43,654 nucleotides of DNA from Alistipes sp. (GTDB lineage Bacteria > Bacteroidota > Bacteroidia > Bacteroidales > Rikenellaceae). Shown here piece by piece: positions 1-8,658 of this stretch. The stretch spans positions 65,979-109,632 of the forward strand of contig JAHZDG010000001.1 in assembly GCA_019422485.1 (NCBI GenBank), read 5' to 3'. A program made the position numbers and the translations under genes. The number at the start of each line of letters is the position of its first letter. Positions within the stretch are counted from its first letter, which is position 1. Under the pieces are notes generated by a model that ran no database searches, was not told the DNA's origin, and saw only the letters and a program-made list of their open reading frames with translations.

Positions 1-29
1 TTTCGATAGCGGGGATCGAGAATTTTGGC

Positions 30-37
30 TACCTTTG
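30..37 (+). promoter_or_regulatory. -7 promoter box for GNAT/obgE
   Basis: TACCTTTG matches the Bacteroidetes sigma -7 consensus TAnnTTTG. It lies 34 bases before the GTG start at 72. No good -33 TTTG is visible at the usual 19-21 base distance, so the call rests on one box. Confidence 0.4.
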
Positions 38-71
38 TCCCCGAATCATCGCGGACAAAACAGTAACCCTC

Positions 72-626
72 GTGCACATTTTTCTTGAAACACCCCGACT
101 GATCCTGCGCGATTGGAGCGACAACGACCTGAACGACTTCGCCCGCATGAATGCCGACAAACGGGTCATGGAATATTTCCCGCATCCGCTCGACGAGGAG
201 CAAACCCGCGCGTTTTACCGGCGAATCCGGGAAGAAATCGATCGGGAGGGCTTTGGCCTATGGGCTATCGAGAAGAAAGCGGACGGCCGATTTATCGGCT
301 TTACCGGATTCCATGCCGTAGGATTCGAGTCCTTCTTCACGCCGGCCCTCGAAATCGGGTGGAGGTTGTGCCACGAAGCCTGGGGACAAGGGTATGCCCC
401 CGAAGCGGCATCCGCCTGTCTGGCGTACGGGAAACAACACCTGCCGTGGCCGGAAATTTACTCTTTTACCGCGGTGTTGAACCAACGTTCGCAACGAGTC
501 ATGCAAAAAATCGGCATGCAGAAAGTGACCGAATTTCACCATCCTCTCCTGCCGACGGACGATCCGCTTTCCCTGCATGTACTCTACCGAATTCCATTAG
601 GCGAGGAGAAATCCCGCCCCGCATAA
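72..626 (+). CDS. GNAT-family N-acetyltransferase, RimJ/RimL type
   Basis: A 184-residue protein that fills the single GNAT domain expected for RimJ/RimL-like enzymes, which move acetyl from acetyl-CoA to an amine such as a protein N-terminus or small molecule. The N-terminal ETPRLILRDW (residues 6-15) is the usual opening strand of this subfamily. The acetyl-CoA-binding motif A is at about 94-116 with HEAWGQGYAPEAA, and a late Asn-x-x-S segment (NQRSQRVMQKIG) is the common motif B end. The GTG start at 72 places the ETPRL strand at the right distance from the N-terminus. obgE follows after a 29-base gap, so the two are probably co-transcribed. The substrate cannot be told from sequence. Confidence 0.88.
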   Translation: MHIFLETPRLILRDWSDNDLNDFARMNADKRVMEYFPHPLDEEQTRAFYRRIREEIDREGFGLWAIEKKADGRFIGFTGFHAVGFESFFTPALEIGWRLCHEAWGQGYAPEAASACLAYGKQHLPWPEIYSFTAVLNQRSQRVMQKIGMQKVTEFHHPLLPTDDPLSLHVLYRIPLGEEKSRPA

Positions 627-655
627 ACGAACCCACTAAACGCAACAATACGACT

Positions 656-1657
656 ATGGCATCATCCAACTTTGTCGATTACGTCAAGATTTTCGCCCGT
701 TCGGGGAGCGGAGGCGCCGGTTCGCGTCACTTCCGCAAAGAAAAATTCATCGAATTCGGAGGTCCGGACGGGGGTGACGGCGGGAACGGCGGCAGCATCA
801 TTCTGCGCGGCAACAGCCAATATTGGACGCTGATCCACCTCAAATACCAACGCCATATCTTCGCCGAAAACGGCGAACCGGGTAGCGGCGCCCGTTGCAC
901 GGGGAAAAGTGGAGCCGATGTCATTCTGGACGTTCCGCTGGGCACCGTAGCCCGGGATGCCGAAAGCGGAGAGGTCGTATGCGAAGTGACCGAAGACGGC
1001 CAACAGGCCGTTCTGTTGCCCGGCGGTCGAGGCGGTTTGGGCAACTGGCATTTCAAAAGTGCCACAAACCAGGCACCCCGCTATGCCCAACCGGGTGAAG
1101 ATTGTCGCGAAGGGTGGTATATTCTGGAACTGAAACTATTGGCCGACGTCGGATTGGTAGGTTTCCCCAACGCCGGTAAATCGACCTTATTGGCAGCCGT
1201 TTCCGCCGCCAAACCCAAGATCGCCAACTACGCCTTCACCACCCTGGAGCCCAACCTGGGAATCGTACAATACCGCGATTTCAAATCGTTTGTCATGGCC
1301 GACATTCCGGGAATTATCGAAGGGGCCCATGAAGGGAAAGGTCTCGGCACCCGGTTTCTGCGTCATATCGAACGCAACTCGATTCTGCTGTTCATGATTC
1401 CGGCCGACACCGCCGATATCCGCAACGAATACCGGATTCTGCTCAACGAGCTGGAACAGTACAACCCGGAACTGATGGACAAACAACGGCTGTTGGCCAT
1501 CACCAAAAGCGACCTGCTGGATGACGAACTCATGGAGGCCCTCCGGGCCGAATTGCCGGCCGATCTGCCGACGATTTTCATCTCTTCGGTAACGGGCTAT
1601 CATCTCACCCAGCTGAAAGACATGCTCTGGGAAGCCCTGCACCAAGACAACCGTTAA
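656..1657 (+). CDS. obgE: GTPase ObgE/CgtA
   Basis: A 333-residue Obg GTPase, a ribosome-associated protein tied to 50S maturation and stress control. The Gly-rich Obg domain covers about 1-160 (SGSGGAGS, GGPDGGDGGNGG). The G domain starts near 165 with P-loop GFPNAGKS (169-176), followed by the TTLEPN switch I segment, G3 DIPG and G4 TKSD. There is no long C-terminal extension, as in other Bacteroidetes. The frame is open far upstream, but the ATG at 656 gives the family-typical start (MASSNFVDYVKIF). The stop overlaps the stop of the convergent lipoprotein gene by 4 bases, leaving no room for a terminator. Confidence 0.97.
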   Translation: MASSNFVDYVKIFARSGSGGAGSRHFRKEKFIEFGGPDGGDGGNGGSIILRGNSQYWTLIHLKYQRHIFAENGEPGSGARCTGKSGADVILDVPLGTVARDAESGEVVCEVTEDGQQAVLLPGGRGGLGNWHFKSATNQAPRYAQPGEDCREGWYILELKLLADVGLVGFPNAGKSTLLAAVSAAKPKIANYAFTTLEPNLGIVQYRDFKSFVMADIPGIIEGAHEGKGLGTRFLRHIERNSILLFMIPADTADIRNEYRILLNELEQYNPELMDKQRLLAITKSDLLDDELMEALRAELPADLPTIFISSVTGYHLTQLKDMLWEALHQDNR

Positions 1658-2442
1658 GGGAGCGTCAGTACCTGAAAGCGCGGAGCCTCCATCACTACCC
1701 GGTCCGCAGTAATGACCCGTAGCTGATAATGGCCGTTGAAATAGCCCAAAATGCCTTCGATATGGCCGCTGCCCTGCGGCAGAATCCGATCGGCAAAGTC
1801 GGCTTGTCGAGCGGTACGGACGATTAACGTATCGCCATGGGCATTTACCAAATGACGATCCGTATCGACCCCGGACTCACACCAGGCCAAACCGAGCTCT
1901 TCTTCGACGAATTGCAGCCGTTCGAACGACACGTAAGCCCCCACCTTGACCGGGGTCAATTCTTCGATTTGCCACTCCGCCGGATAGAGTTCCCGGATGT
2001 TCTCGTGGGTCTGCAAATAAACTTTCGCCTCTTCCCGCGGAATAAAGGCGTTCTGATAACCGCTTTCCGACGATTCCGCCCCCAGACTCACCTCACCGCC
2101 GTAACCGCCCAGCACCAAACCACGGCATCGTACCGTCAGTTCCTCTCCCACGGGATAGTCCACAAAGAGGTCGCCGCCTCCGACCTTCACTGCTATACCG
2201 CCGGTGTCGTCCTCCAGCCAGAGCGTATAAGGGAAAGTCCCGTAACGATCGTTCGCCGTGATCCATCCCCGAATCTCCCAATTTTGCGTCACCGGTGTGG
2301 CATAACCCGTATAGATCGTTTTCAGGTAACGAACCGATACCTGCGTCACACCCGCACCCGAGTCGTCATTCTCCGGATACATTTCCGATCGGGCGATACA
2401 CCCACTCAACAGCAACAACAGACTAATCAACCCTTTGTACAT
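1654..2442 (-). CDS. DUF5689-type lipoprotein (second of pair)
   Basis: A 262-residue predicted lipoprotein. The signal peptide ends in LLSGC, giving lipidation at Cys15, so it should sit in the outer membrane or periplasm. The body resembles DUF5689, an OB-fold-like Bacteroidetes domain: a G-W-I-T-A-N-D strand, an LWLEDDTGGIAVKV segment and a YPVGEELTVRCRGLVLGGY segment (about 45-125). Function is not known. Its start overlaps the preceding DUF5689 gene by 20 bases, so the pair is translationally linked and transcribed with the upstream TonB-receptor-like gene. The family call comes from pattern recognition, not a search. Confidence 0.82.
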   Translation of the reverse strand: MYKGLISLLLLLSGCIARSEMYPENDDSGAGVTQVSVRYLKTIYTGYATPVTQNWEIRGWITANDRYGTFPYTLWLEDDTGGIAVKVGGGDLFVDYPVGEELTVRCRGLVLGGYGGEVSLGAESSESGYQNAFIPREEAKVYLQTHENIRELYPAEWQIEELTPVKVGAYVSFERLQFVEEELGLAWCESGVDTDRHLVNAHGDTLIVRTARQADFADRILPQGSGHIEGILGYFNGHYQLRVITADRVVMEAPRFQVLTLP

Positions 2443-3223
2443 CTTCCAAATCCCGCATTTTCAACTGATACACTTCCCGCCCGTTGACCTCTCCGCGCAT
2501 CAAAATCCCGGTCAGGGACAACCGGCCTCGAGGCACACGTTCCCTGGCAAAATCGGCATACCCGCTGGTGAAAACATAGATAGAATCCTGTGAGGAGTTC
2601 TTAAACTTCAGACTCACACTTCTCGGCACACCCGTCGCCGTTTGTTCAGCCGACAAAGCCCAGGTCGTATCGACTGCCTCGGTCAGCTGCAAATCGTCGA
2701 TCCTCACCAACATGCCACACCACGGCTCCTGCAAGTTTTCGGGATCGACCAGCCGAGGATGGACCCGTGTCGAAGTCTCTCCCCGAAAGACATAGCGTTC
2801 CACCACCGTCCGATGATCCATATATGCGGTCGGGTAACGATCGCTGGCCAGTCCCAGCTGCAACACCCCATTCTCCATCCCCAGAGTCAGCCCCTCAGCC
2901 TTCACCACCACATACTGTCCCGGAGCATACCAATGGTACAGATCATACAACCCTGCCCGGATTTCCACCGCCCCGCTCTCGTCTTCGATCATAAAACTGC
3001 GATAAAAATTCGACGCCTCGTCCGACGTATTGACATAGCCCGCTACAATCGCATTCACGCCCGACACCTCCACCGGATAGCCCGGATACAGCGACCGCAA
3101 CGATCCCAGCGGCATATTCGGCACGGGCAGCGAAACCTCAGCCGGTTCCGGTTCCTCAAAACGATTGTAGGAACACGACCCAAAAACCAGAAGAAGACAC
3201 AATCCCAACAGGCTCCTTTTCAT
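2423..3223 (-). CDS. DUF5689-type lipoprotein (first of pair)
   Basis: A 266-residue predicted lipoprotein. The signal peptide (LLLVFGSC) places lipid on Cys17. It shares the OB-fold-like DUF5689 pattern with the next gene: VNAIVAGYVNTSD, then FMIEDESGAVEIRAG, then YAPGQYVVVKAEGLTLG. The two proteins differ a lot outside these strands, so this is an old duplication or recruitment. The gene begins 3 bases after the outer-membrane receptor stop, and its 3' end overlaps the next gene by 20 bases. Function unknown; the context suggests an accessory to the receptor. Confidence 0.83.
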   Translation of the reverse strand: MKRSLLGLCLLLVFGSCSYNRFEEPEPAEVSLPVPNMPLGSLRSLYPGYPVEVSGVNAIVAGYVNTSDEASNFYRSFMIEDESGAVEIRAGLYDLYHWYAPGQYVVVKAEGLTLGMENGVLQLGLASDRYPTAYMDHRTVVERYVFRGETSTRVHPRLVDPENLQEPWCGMLVRIDDLQLTEAVDTTWALSAEQTATGVPRSVSLKFKNSSQDSIYVFTSGYADFARERVPRGRLSLTGILMRGEVNGREVYQLKMRDLEDVQRVD

Positions 3224-3226
3224 AAG

Positions 3227-5731
3227 TCAAAACCGATAATTCACCGTCAAATAAAATGTTCGTCCATAAGCGTGCAGATAGCGCGAATCAAAAGGCACGA
3301 AAGTCCGGTCGATCCCGCTTCCGCTACGGGCGATTCGCCAGGGTTCATATCCGCTGTATATAATCGTCCGACGGTTGGCCAGGTTCTGCACTGCCGCACT
3401 CAGGCTCAAATAGCCCTTCTGTCCCAACCGGAACGATTTGCTGACAAACAGATTCAGGGTTGTTGCATCACCCAACCGCTCCTGATGCAGAAAGGCCTCC
3501 CGAATTTCAGGAGCCGACACCCAATCACACACCCGACGGGTACGCCGCATGGGATTGAGCGTCACATAATGATCTCCGGCCCAATTGACGGACACGGACG
3601 CCATCCACATTCTTCCATTATAACGCAACTCACCGGAAGCTACCTGCTGGGGCGACCCACCTAAATAATACCCCTGTATATACGCCCGTTCCGAGGCTGC
3701 AATCGGCTCGCCGCTCTTGTCGTCATAAATATCCAGCCAGGCATCCTGGGTGTACTGATTACGGCTCCAGGCCCCAACCATTCGCACCGACCAACGCGGA
3801 GTCAGATTGAACAGCAGGCCCAACTCAGCACCGATATGCAAACGGTCGATCTCCCGCATCACCGAATTGGCATAAGCCCCCTCCATATCGTCATAATAGC
3901 TGCGCACCTCTACCCCGCCCTGACGCCAGGTCGCATAACCCGTTACCGACACATCCCACCAACGTCCGCTCCAACGGTATCGTAACTCGCCTCCCAACCA
4001 GTTCTCGGGACGCAGGTCGTCAATGAGCCGATTCTGATAATCGACCGACAAAAACAGATCCCGGGCCACCGGGGCCTGATCCCCATAAGCCACCTCCAGT
4101 CCCAAATGATGAGCCGCTGAAAATGCATAACTCAACGAGCCCTGCACCCTATAATCCGTAAAAGTGGCCTGAGGCGAAGGTCCGAAAGATGCCCCGCCCG
4201 GAAAGAGCTCTTTTTCGTAAAAACCCAGTCGATCATAGCTTCGCCAAGCGGTCTGCAGGGTAAAGGCTCCCTTCAATCGGCTATCGCCAAAGCCGCCCGA
4301 CGGACCGTCGGTTTCCACGCGGAGCCACCCTCCGTAATACCGGTGGTAAAGATCATAGTTATAGCCGTATGCCTCTCCCGGTTTTACGGAACGGTTGGGA
4401 TGATTCAGATCGTTCTGCAATTTATCGCCAAAATACTCGTCATCGATCAGGAACTGGTCGATATCCAGCAAATAATCCGCCCCCAACAAATCATCCAACC
4501 GACGATAATTGCCCTCTCGTTCGACCCGTACCCGAACACCTCCGCTCCATCGAACCCCAAAACGGGATCGGGCCTCAAAATCGGCCGCCAACTGAAAGCC
4601 CAACTGATCCGTCATATCGCTGCCCACGGCATACACCGCCGCCCCATCCGAAGCCGTCCGATTAATCGCATACAGCCGCGACCAATCGATCTGGGTGATC
4701 TGCCGGTCCCCGGTTTGCCAAGCCTCCTGCACCGAGGCGGCCACCCTCGGATCATCCAGATAAGAGGGCATATAACGATAATAATCGGGATAAGGATTGG
4801 ATGCCCCGTAACGGTCGAGACCCGAGTAACCGCTCAGTCCATGCAACAACGAAGCCGACACCCGTATCTTCCAGCGATCCGAAGGCACAAACTTCCAGGT
4901 TGCCAACCCCATCATATAGCGATTGTTCCGAACCCGTGCATTCCGCACCGCCCCGGACTGTTCTCCCCAGTAGGGGTTATAGAATGGGTCTCCCGTTAAC
5001 TCGAAGGCCTCGGCCGTCGTTGCGCCCCTCACCCCTTGCTGAGTCGAGGAGAAAAGCGCATGAAACGAGAACGTATGTCGGTTACCCCAGCGTTTATCTA
5101 CCGACAACGACCCGGCCACATCATCCGCGAACACGCCTTTGACATAGGCATCTCGTCCCCAGCGACGCGAGGCTGTCAGGGAGCCGGCCCATCCGCGTCG
5201 ACTCCAGCCGCTATTGGCGTTCACTCGTGCACCGTTCCGGAAGCGATGATCCGAGAAGATCCAACCCACACGTCCCCCTAAAGGCAACGAACCGGCCTCC
5301 AAGAGATAATCCCGAGAGCCGTTCCAGACACCGGGCATCTCTCCGGATCCGGAGAGTCCTTCCGACCGAACCGCTTCATAAGGGGTATCATAAATCAGCC
5401 GCAACAGTCCCCAAGGCTTTCCACCGGAGAACTCATCGCTCAGGTCAATGCCATTCAGAGAAATTCCCTGCTGACGAAAATCGTAGCCCCGCGGACGATA
5501 GCGTAAAAACGAGAAGTTGAATTCACTCAAAGAGGAGAACGGATCGGCATAAGCCTGCAAAGGCTCCAGTCGATAACGCGAAGGCGGAGGGTCCCACAAC
5601 ACCGGAGAGATCACCTCCTCTTCCGAAAACGGATCGGTCGCTTCGGACAAAGACAACGCACCCTGCCCATACCCCATCCCGGGGAACAGACACCCTCCTG
5701 CGATCCACAGACACAGAAAACGAAAACGCAT
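3227..5731 (-). CDS. TonB-dependent receptor-like outer-membrane beta-barrel protein
   Basis: An 834-residue outer-membrane protein. The ATG at 5731 gives a signal peptide with cleavage near GYGQ; an in-frame upstream start would add 20 charged residues, so it was not used. A short plug-like stretch is visible at about 75-120 (RYRPRGYDFRQQGISLNGIDL resembles the RGYD...NGV plug segment of Bacteroidetes receptors). Many alternating aromatic strands follow, ending in Phe (LTVNYRF), the usual barrel C-terminus. No carboxypeptidase-like domain precedes the plug and no SusD gene is adjacent; two DUF5689 lipoproteins follow instead. The ligand is unknown. Confidence 0.85.
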   Translation of the reverse strand: MRFRFLCLWIAGGCLFPGMGYGQGALSLSEATDPFSEEEVISPVLWDPPPSRYRLEPLQAYADPFSSLSEFNFSFLRYRPRGYDFRQQGISLNGIDLSDEFSGGKPWGLLRLIYDTPYEAVRSEGLSGSGEMPGVWNGSRDYLLEAGSLPLGGRVGWIFSDHRFRNGARVNANSGWSRRGWAGSLTASRRWGRDAYVKGVFADDVAGSLSVDKRWGNRHTFSFHALFSSTQQGVRGATTAEAFELTGDPFYNPYWGEQSGAVRNARVRNNRYMMGLATWKFVPSDRWKIRVSASLLHGLSGYSGLDRYGASNPYPDYYRYMPSYLDDPRVAASVQEAWQTGDRQITQIDWSRLYAINRTASDGAAVYAVGSDMTDQLGFQLAADFEARSRFGVRWSGGVRVRVEREGNYRRLDDLLGADYLLDIDQFLIDDEYFGDKLQNDLNHPNRSVKPGEAYGYNYDLYHRYYGGWLRVETDGPSGGFGDSRLKGAFTLQTAWRSYDRLGFYEKELFPGGASFGPSPQATFTDYRVQGSLSYAFSAAHHLGLEVAYGDQAPVARDLFLSVDYQNRLIDDLRPENWLGGELRYRWSGRWWDVSVTGYATWRQGGVEVRSYYDDMEGAYANSVMREIDRLHIGAELGLLFNLTPRWSVRMVGAWSRNQYTQDAWLDIYDDKSGEPIAASERAYIQGYYLGGSPQQVASGELRYNGRMWMASVSVNWAGDHYVTLNPMRRTRRVCDWVSAPEIREAFLHQERLGDATTLNLFVSKSFRLGQKGYLSLSAAVQNLANRRTIIYSGYEPWRIARSGSGIDRTFVPFDSRYLHAYGRTFYLTVNYRF

Positions 5732-5788
5732 CAACTTGCCGCAAAAAGTCTTTTTCAATCCTTTATTTCGTTCAGAACATCCTCTAAA

Positions 5789-5796
5789 CAAAGATA
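5789..5796 (-). promoter_or_regulatory. -7 promoter box of the receptor operon
   Basis: On the minus strand this reads TATCTTTG, an exact TAnnTTTG match, 57 bases before the ATG at 5731. No clear -33 TTTG is found at the right distance. Confidence 0.45.
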
Positions 5797-5910
5797 AAAA
5801 ACTTTCCGAAACACGCTGCCTCCGCCTCGCGGTATCTCACGTTTCTGCCCCAAAAACGGATTCCGTCAAACCTTACGCTCTTCACGACGCTCTACAATAG
5901 TCCAAAGCAT

Positions 5911-5945
5911 AAAAAACAGACCCCGGATCTTACGATCCGAGGTCT
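5911..5945 (-). terminator. Rho-independent terminator after secG
   Basis: A 12-position stem (5918-5929 with 5934-5945, one C-A mismatch) closes a TTAC loop. On the minus strand it is followed by a run of six T within 2 bases. It ends the secG operon and insulates the receptor promoter. Confidence 0.85.
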
Positions 5946-5993
5946 ATTGTACGTCTGTCGCTGAGGACTATTTATCTTGCCTCATTCCGTTTA

Positions 5994-6368
5994 TTACTCT
6001 GCCGGAGTTTCAGCCGGTTCGGTAGCGGGAGCTTCTGCCGGTTCAGCAGCCGGAGCTACGGGCTGAGCCGACGGCAACAAGTTCTGGTTCCCTTCCAGCG
6101 ACTGTTCCAAAGCTTCTTCTACGGCGCTTTTGCTCACCGAAATGTTATGCGACGGCATGGTCATGGTGGCAGCCAAGCTCAATACTACGATGGCGATCGA
6201 CAACGTCCACGTAAATTTTTCCAGGAAATCGGCCGTCTGACGTACGCCCATCACTTGGTTCGAGGCGCCGAAGTTAGCGGCCATTCCGCTTTTGGGGTTC
6301 TGAGCTAAAACAGCCAAAATCAACAGAATGCTTGCAATCAGAATCAATACAATAAAGAAGATATACAT
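5994..6368 (-). CDS. secG: Preprotein translocase subunit SecG
   Basis: A 124-residue inner-membrane subunit of SecYEG that aids protein export. Two hydrophobic segments (about 2-22 and 52-72) flank the conserved cytoplasmic loop AQNPKSGMAANFG. The last 40 or so residues form an Ala-Pro-Glu repeat tail (EPAEAP, EPAETPAE) beyond the usual SecG core, as in several Bacteroidetes. It is the last gene of the operon, 11 bases after the small helical protein, and is followed by a strong terminator. Confidence 0.95.
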   Translation of the reverse strand: MYIFFIVLILIASILLILAVLAQNPKSGMAANFGASNQVMGVRQTADFLEKFTWTLSIAIVVLSLAATMTMPSHNISVSKSAVEEALEQSLEGNQNLLPSAQPVAPAAEPAEAPATEPAETPAE

Positions 6369-6379
6369 CGGTATAGGGT

Positions 6380-6886
6380 TTAAATATTTACACTTGTTTC
6401 CGCCGGCTCACAACCGATACGGTCTATAATTTCGGCAAAATAAACACTTTTTTCCGGATATAACAAACTTAATTTCACATATATCTCCCGCGCCTTCTCA
6501 GTAAATCCCTGATCGAGGTAAATCTGAGCCAGTTCTTCCGAAACCAAATCCGGATCTTCCTGCACCGAATCGGCCGCCCAATCGGCTGAAACCTCGCTCT
6601 CCGACAAGACCGGATGCTCCTCTTTACGGGTCAAGAAACGAGAAATCACAGACAAGGTCTTTCCGCCTAAAAAATGGGCTTCGGTCGGTTTTTCCAGTAA
6701 AATATCCGGTAACGGATGACCCACATAATGCAAACGCACCAGCGGATCCTTTTTCCCCGAAGCGCGATCGAGCAACAACCGGGCGGTGGCAAACCACGGA
6801 TAACGTTTCAGCATACGCCTCAAACGCGCCTGAGCCACCTCATCCATAGCGTCCGGATCGGACATGTAAGCCAACAGTTCGTTCAT
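6380..6886 (-). CDS. Conserved hypothetical protein with a TPR-like end, lptE-secG linked
   Basis: A 168-residue soluble protein without a signal peptide. The N-terminal half is helical and basic (LRRMLKRYPWFATARLLL); the C-terminal third (about 120-160) reads as one TPR-like helix pair: EELAQIYLDQGFTEKAREIY. A protein of this kind commonly lies between lptE and secG in Bacteroidales, but I know of no assigned function. Its ATG overlaps the lptE stop in a TAATG, so translation is probably coupled. Confidence 0.85.
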   Translation of the reverse strand: MNELLAYMSDPDAMDEVAQARLRRMLKRYPWFATARLLLDRASGKKDPLVRLHYVGHPLPDILLEKPTEAHFLGGKTLSVISRFLTRKEEHPVLSESEVSADWAADSVQEDPDLVSEELAQIYLDQGFTEKAREIYVKLSLLYPEKSVYFAEIIDRIGCEPAETSVNI

Positions 6887-7398
6887 TACCAGTTCGATAC
6901 CGCCGCATTAAAAATATCTTCCACCAGTTGGTCTACAATTTCAGGGATCAACGACCCTTCAACCGACTGCAGCAGCTGTTCGCTGGGATAGTCCTGATAA
7001 GCCGTAAAACTCTTATCGAAATTATATTCGGGCTGGATGGCATTCGTGAAACGAACCCGGACCGTCACCGACAAACGGTTCTGAATGGCATATTCTTCGC
7101 CCGAGATCGAGGCCGGGGTCGAGGTACAGTTGGTAATCTCCCCCTCGAAGTGCATATCGCCGTTTTCGCGCACCACCGTCAAACGGGTCTGACTAACAAA
7201 CCGATCCTGCAATGACTCCGTCAGGGTCGTGCTCAGGCTCGGCAACACCAATGCGGAATTATTCTGAAAATAATTGATCGTCACCGTCTGCACCTCCGGA
7301 GCAATCGAGGCCCCCGAAAGCGAATAAGTAACCTTGCAGCCTGTCAGTCCCATCGCTAATACGATACCGACCAGCGCTATTTTCATTTTAATATTCAT
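6886..7398 (-). CDS. lptE: LPS-assembly lipoprotein LptE
   Basis: A 170-residue lipoprotein that plugs LptD in the outer membrane and helps insert lipopolysaccharide. The signal peptide ends in GLTGC, with lipid on Cys21. The body carries the LptE/LptB-like pattern of Bacteroidetes: TVTINYFQNNS, LPSLSTTLTESLQDRF, then FEGEITNC. An alternative start at residue 5 (MKIALVG, 7386) is equally good and would remove the overlap with the regulator gene. The gene overlaps the sigma-54 regulator by 11 bases and its stop overlaps the next start. Confidence 0.93.
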   Translation of the reverse strand: MNIKMKIALVGIVLAMGLTGCKVTYSLSGASIAPEVQTVTINYFQNNSALVLPSLSTTLTESLQDRFVSQTRLTVVRENGDMHFEGEITNCTSTPASISGEEYAIQNRLSVTVRVRFTNAIQPEYNFDKSFTAYQDYPSEQLLQSVEGSLIPEIVDQLVEDIFNAAVSNW

Positions 7399-8626
7399 CG
7401 ATACCCAACTCTTTGATTTTACGGTAAAGCGTGCGTTCCGAGATAAACAGGTCTTTGGCCGCCTCGCGTCGTTTGCCGTTATGACGCCGCAATGCCCGAA
7501 TAATATTCTCCCGCAACATCTTCTCTTTGGTCATCGGCTCTTCTTCGACCTCCTCGGTATCGGCAAATTCCCCTTCATACGGAGTCGAAACCACCGTCGG
7601 AACCGATCCCGGCATTGCATTCGGGGTCTGCACGGCCGGCAAATTGCGGGGCAACAAGGCCGTCACATCTTTTACCGGTTCTGCCGACACCCGTTCGGCT
7701 CTCAATTCGGCCACCATCCGCTTCAATTCACTGACGTCATTGCGCAGATCGAACAGCACTTTATACAATAACTCTCTCTCGTCACTCATATCATCAAGAT
7801 TCCGGCCTCCGACCACCATCGGGACAGAAACCGGTGCATAATCCGGTATATATCTCTGTAAAATCTCCGCCGTAATCGTGCGCGTCTCTTCTATGGCCGA
7901 GATCTGTTCCGCCACGTTTTTCAGCTGGCGGATATTCCCGGGCCAGGGATAAGCCTCCAGAGCCCGACGCGCGCCCTCATCCAACGTGATCGCCGGCATA
8001 CGATACTGCACGGCAATATCCGAAGCAAATTTACGGAACAACAAGAAAATATCGCCTTTACGTTCGCGCAGAGGCGGCACTTCGATCGGCACCGTATTCA
8101 ACCGATAATACAGATCCTCCCGGAAACGTCCCGTGGCAATGGCTTCGCGCAAATTGACATTGGTAGCCGCCACCACACGGACATCGGTTTTCTGGCTTTT
8201 GGACGACCCGACCCGAATAAACTCACCGGTCTGCAAAACCCGCAACAAACGAACCTGCGTCGTCTGGGGCAGTTCGGCCACCTCATCCAAAAAAATCGTA
8301 CCTCCGTTAGCCTCTTCAAAATATCCCTTACGGGCTTCAGTAGCCCCCGTGAACGAGCCTTTTTCATGCCCGAACAGTTCAGAATCAATCGTTCCTTCAG
8401 GAATCGCCCCACAATTGACCGCAATATAAGTCCCGTGCTTACGAGCACTATACGCATGGATCACCTGCGGAAAAAATTCTTTCCCTACCCCACTCTCGCC
8501 GGTGATCAACACCGACAAATCAGTCGGGGCCACACGCAGGGCCACTTCCAATGCCCGATTGAGGGTCGGGTCGTTCCCGATGATTCCAAAACGTTGTTTA
8601 ACGGATGATAAATCCACAGATGCCAT
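7388..8626 (-). CDS. Sigma-54-interacting AAA+ transcription activator
   Basis: A 412-residue NtrC-type activator without a receiver or other sensor domain. The AAA+ domain fills about 12-245: Walker A GESGVGKE (43-50), sigma-54 contact loop GSFTGA (90-95, where GAFTGA is most common), Walker B GGTIFLDEV (108-116). A Fis-type helix-turn-helix lies at the C-terminus (RREAAKDLFISERTLYRKI). The 100-plus residue region between them is low in motifs and Pro/Val/Glu rich. It sits in the conserved lptE-secG cluster; its targets are not identifiable here. Without an input domain, activity may be set by its level or by a partner. Confidence 0.94.
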   Translation of the reverse strand: MASVDLSSVKQRFGIIGNDPTLNRALEVALRVAPTDLSVLITGESGVGKEFFPQVIHAYSARKHGTYIAVNCGAIPEGTIDSELFGHEKGSFTGATEARKGYFEEANGGTIFLDEVAELPQTTQVRLLRVLQTGEFIRVGSSKSQKTDVRVVAATNVNLREAIATGRFREDLYYRLNTVPIEVPPLRERKGDIFLLFRKFASDIAVQYRMPAITLDEGARRALEAYPWPGNIRQLKNVAEQISAIEETRTITAEILQRYIPDYAPVSVPMVVGGRNLDDMSDERELLYKVLFDLRNDVSELKRMVAELRAERVSAEPVKDVTALLPRNLPAVQTPNAMPGSVPTVVSTPYEGEFADTEEVEEEPMTKEKMLRENIIRALRRHNGKRREAAKDLFISERTLYRKIKELGIDEY

Positions 8627-8658
8627 CTACTCTATCTCCCTTCATCACTTAACATACA

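Noticed and set aside
113..655. N-terminal extension of obgE through the GNAT gene
   Set aside because: The extension is in another frame of a real gene and is Arg-rich; ObgE begins at 656 as in the family.
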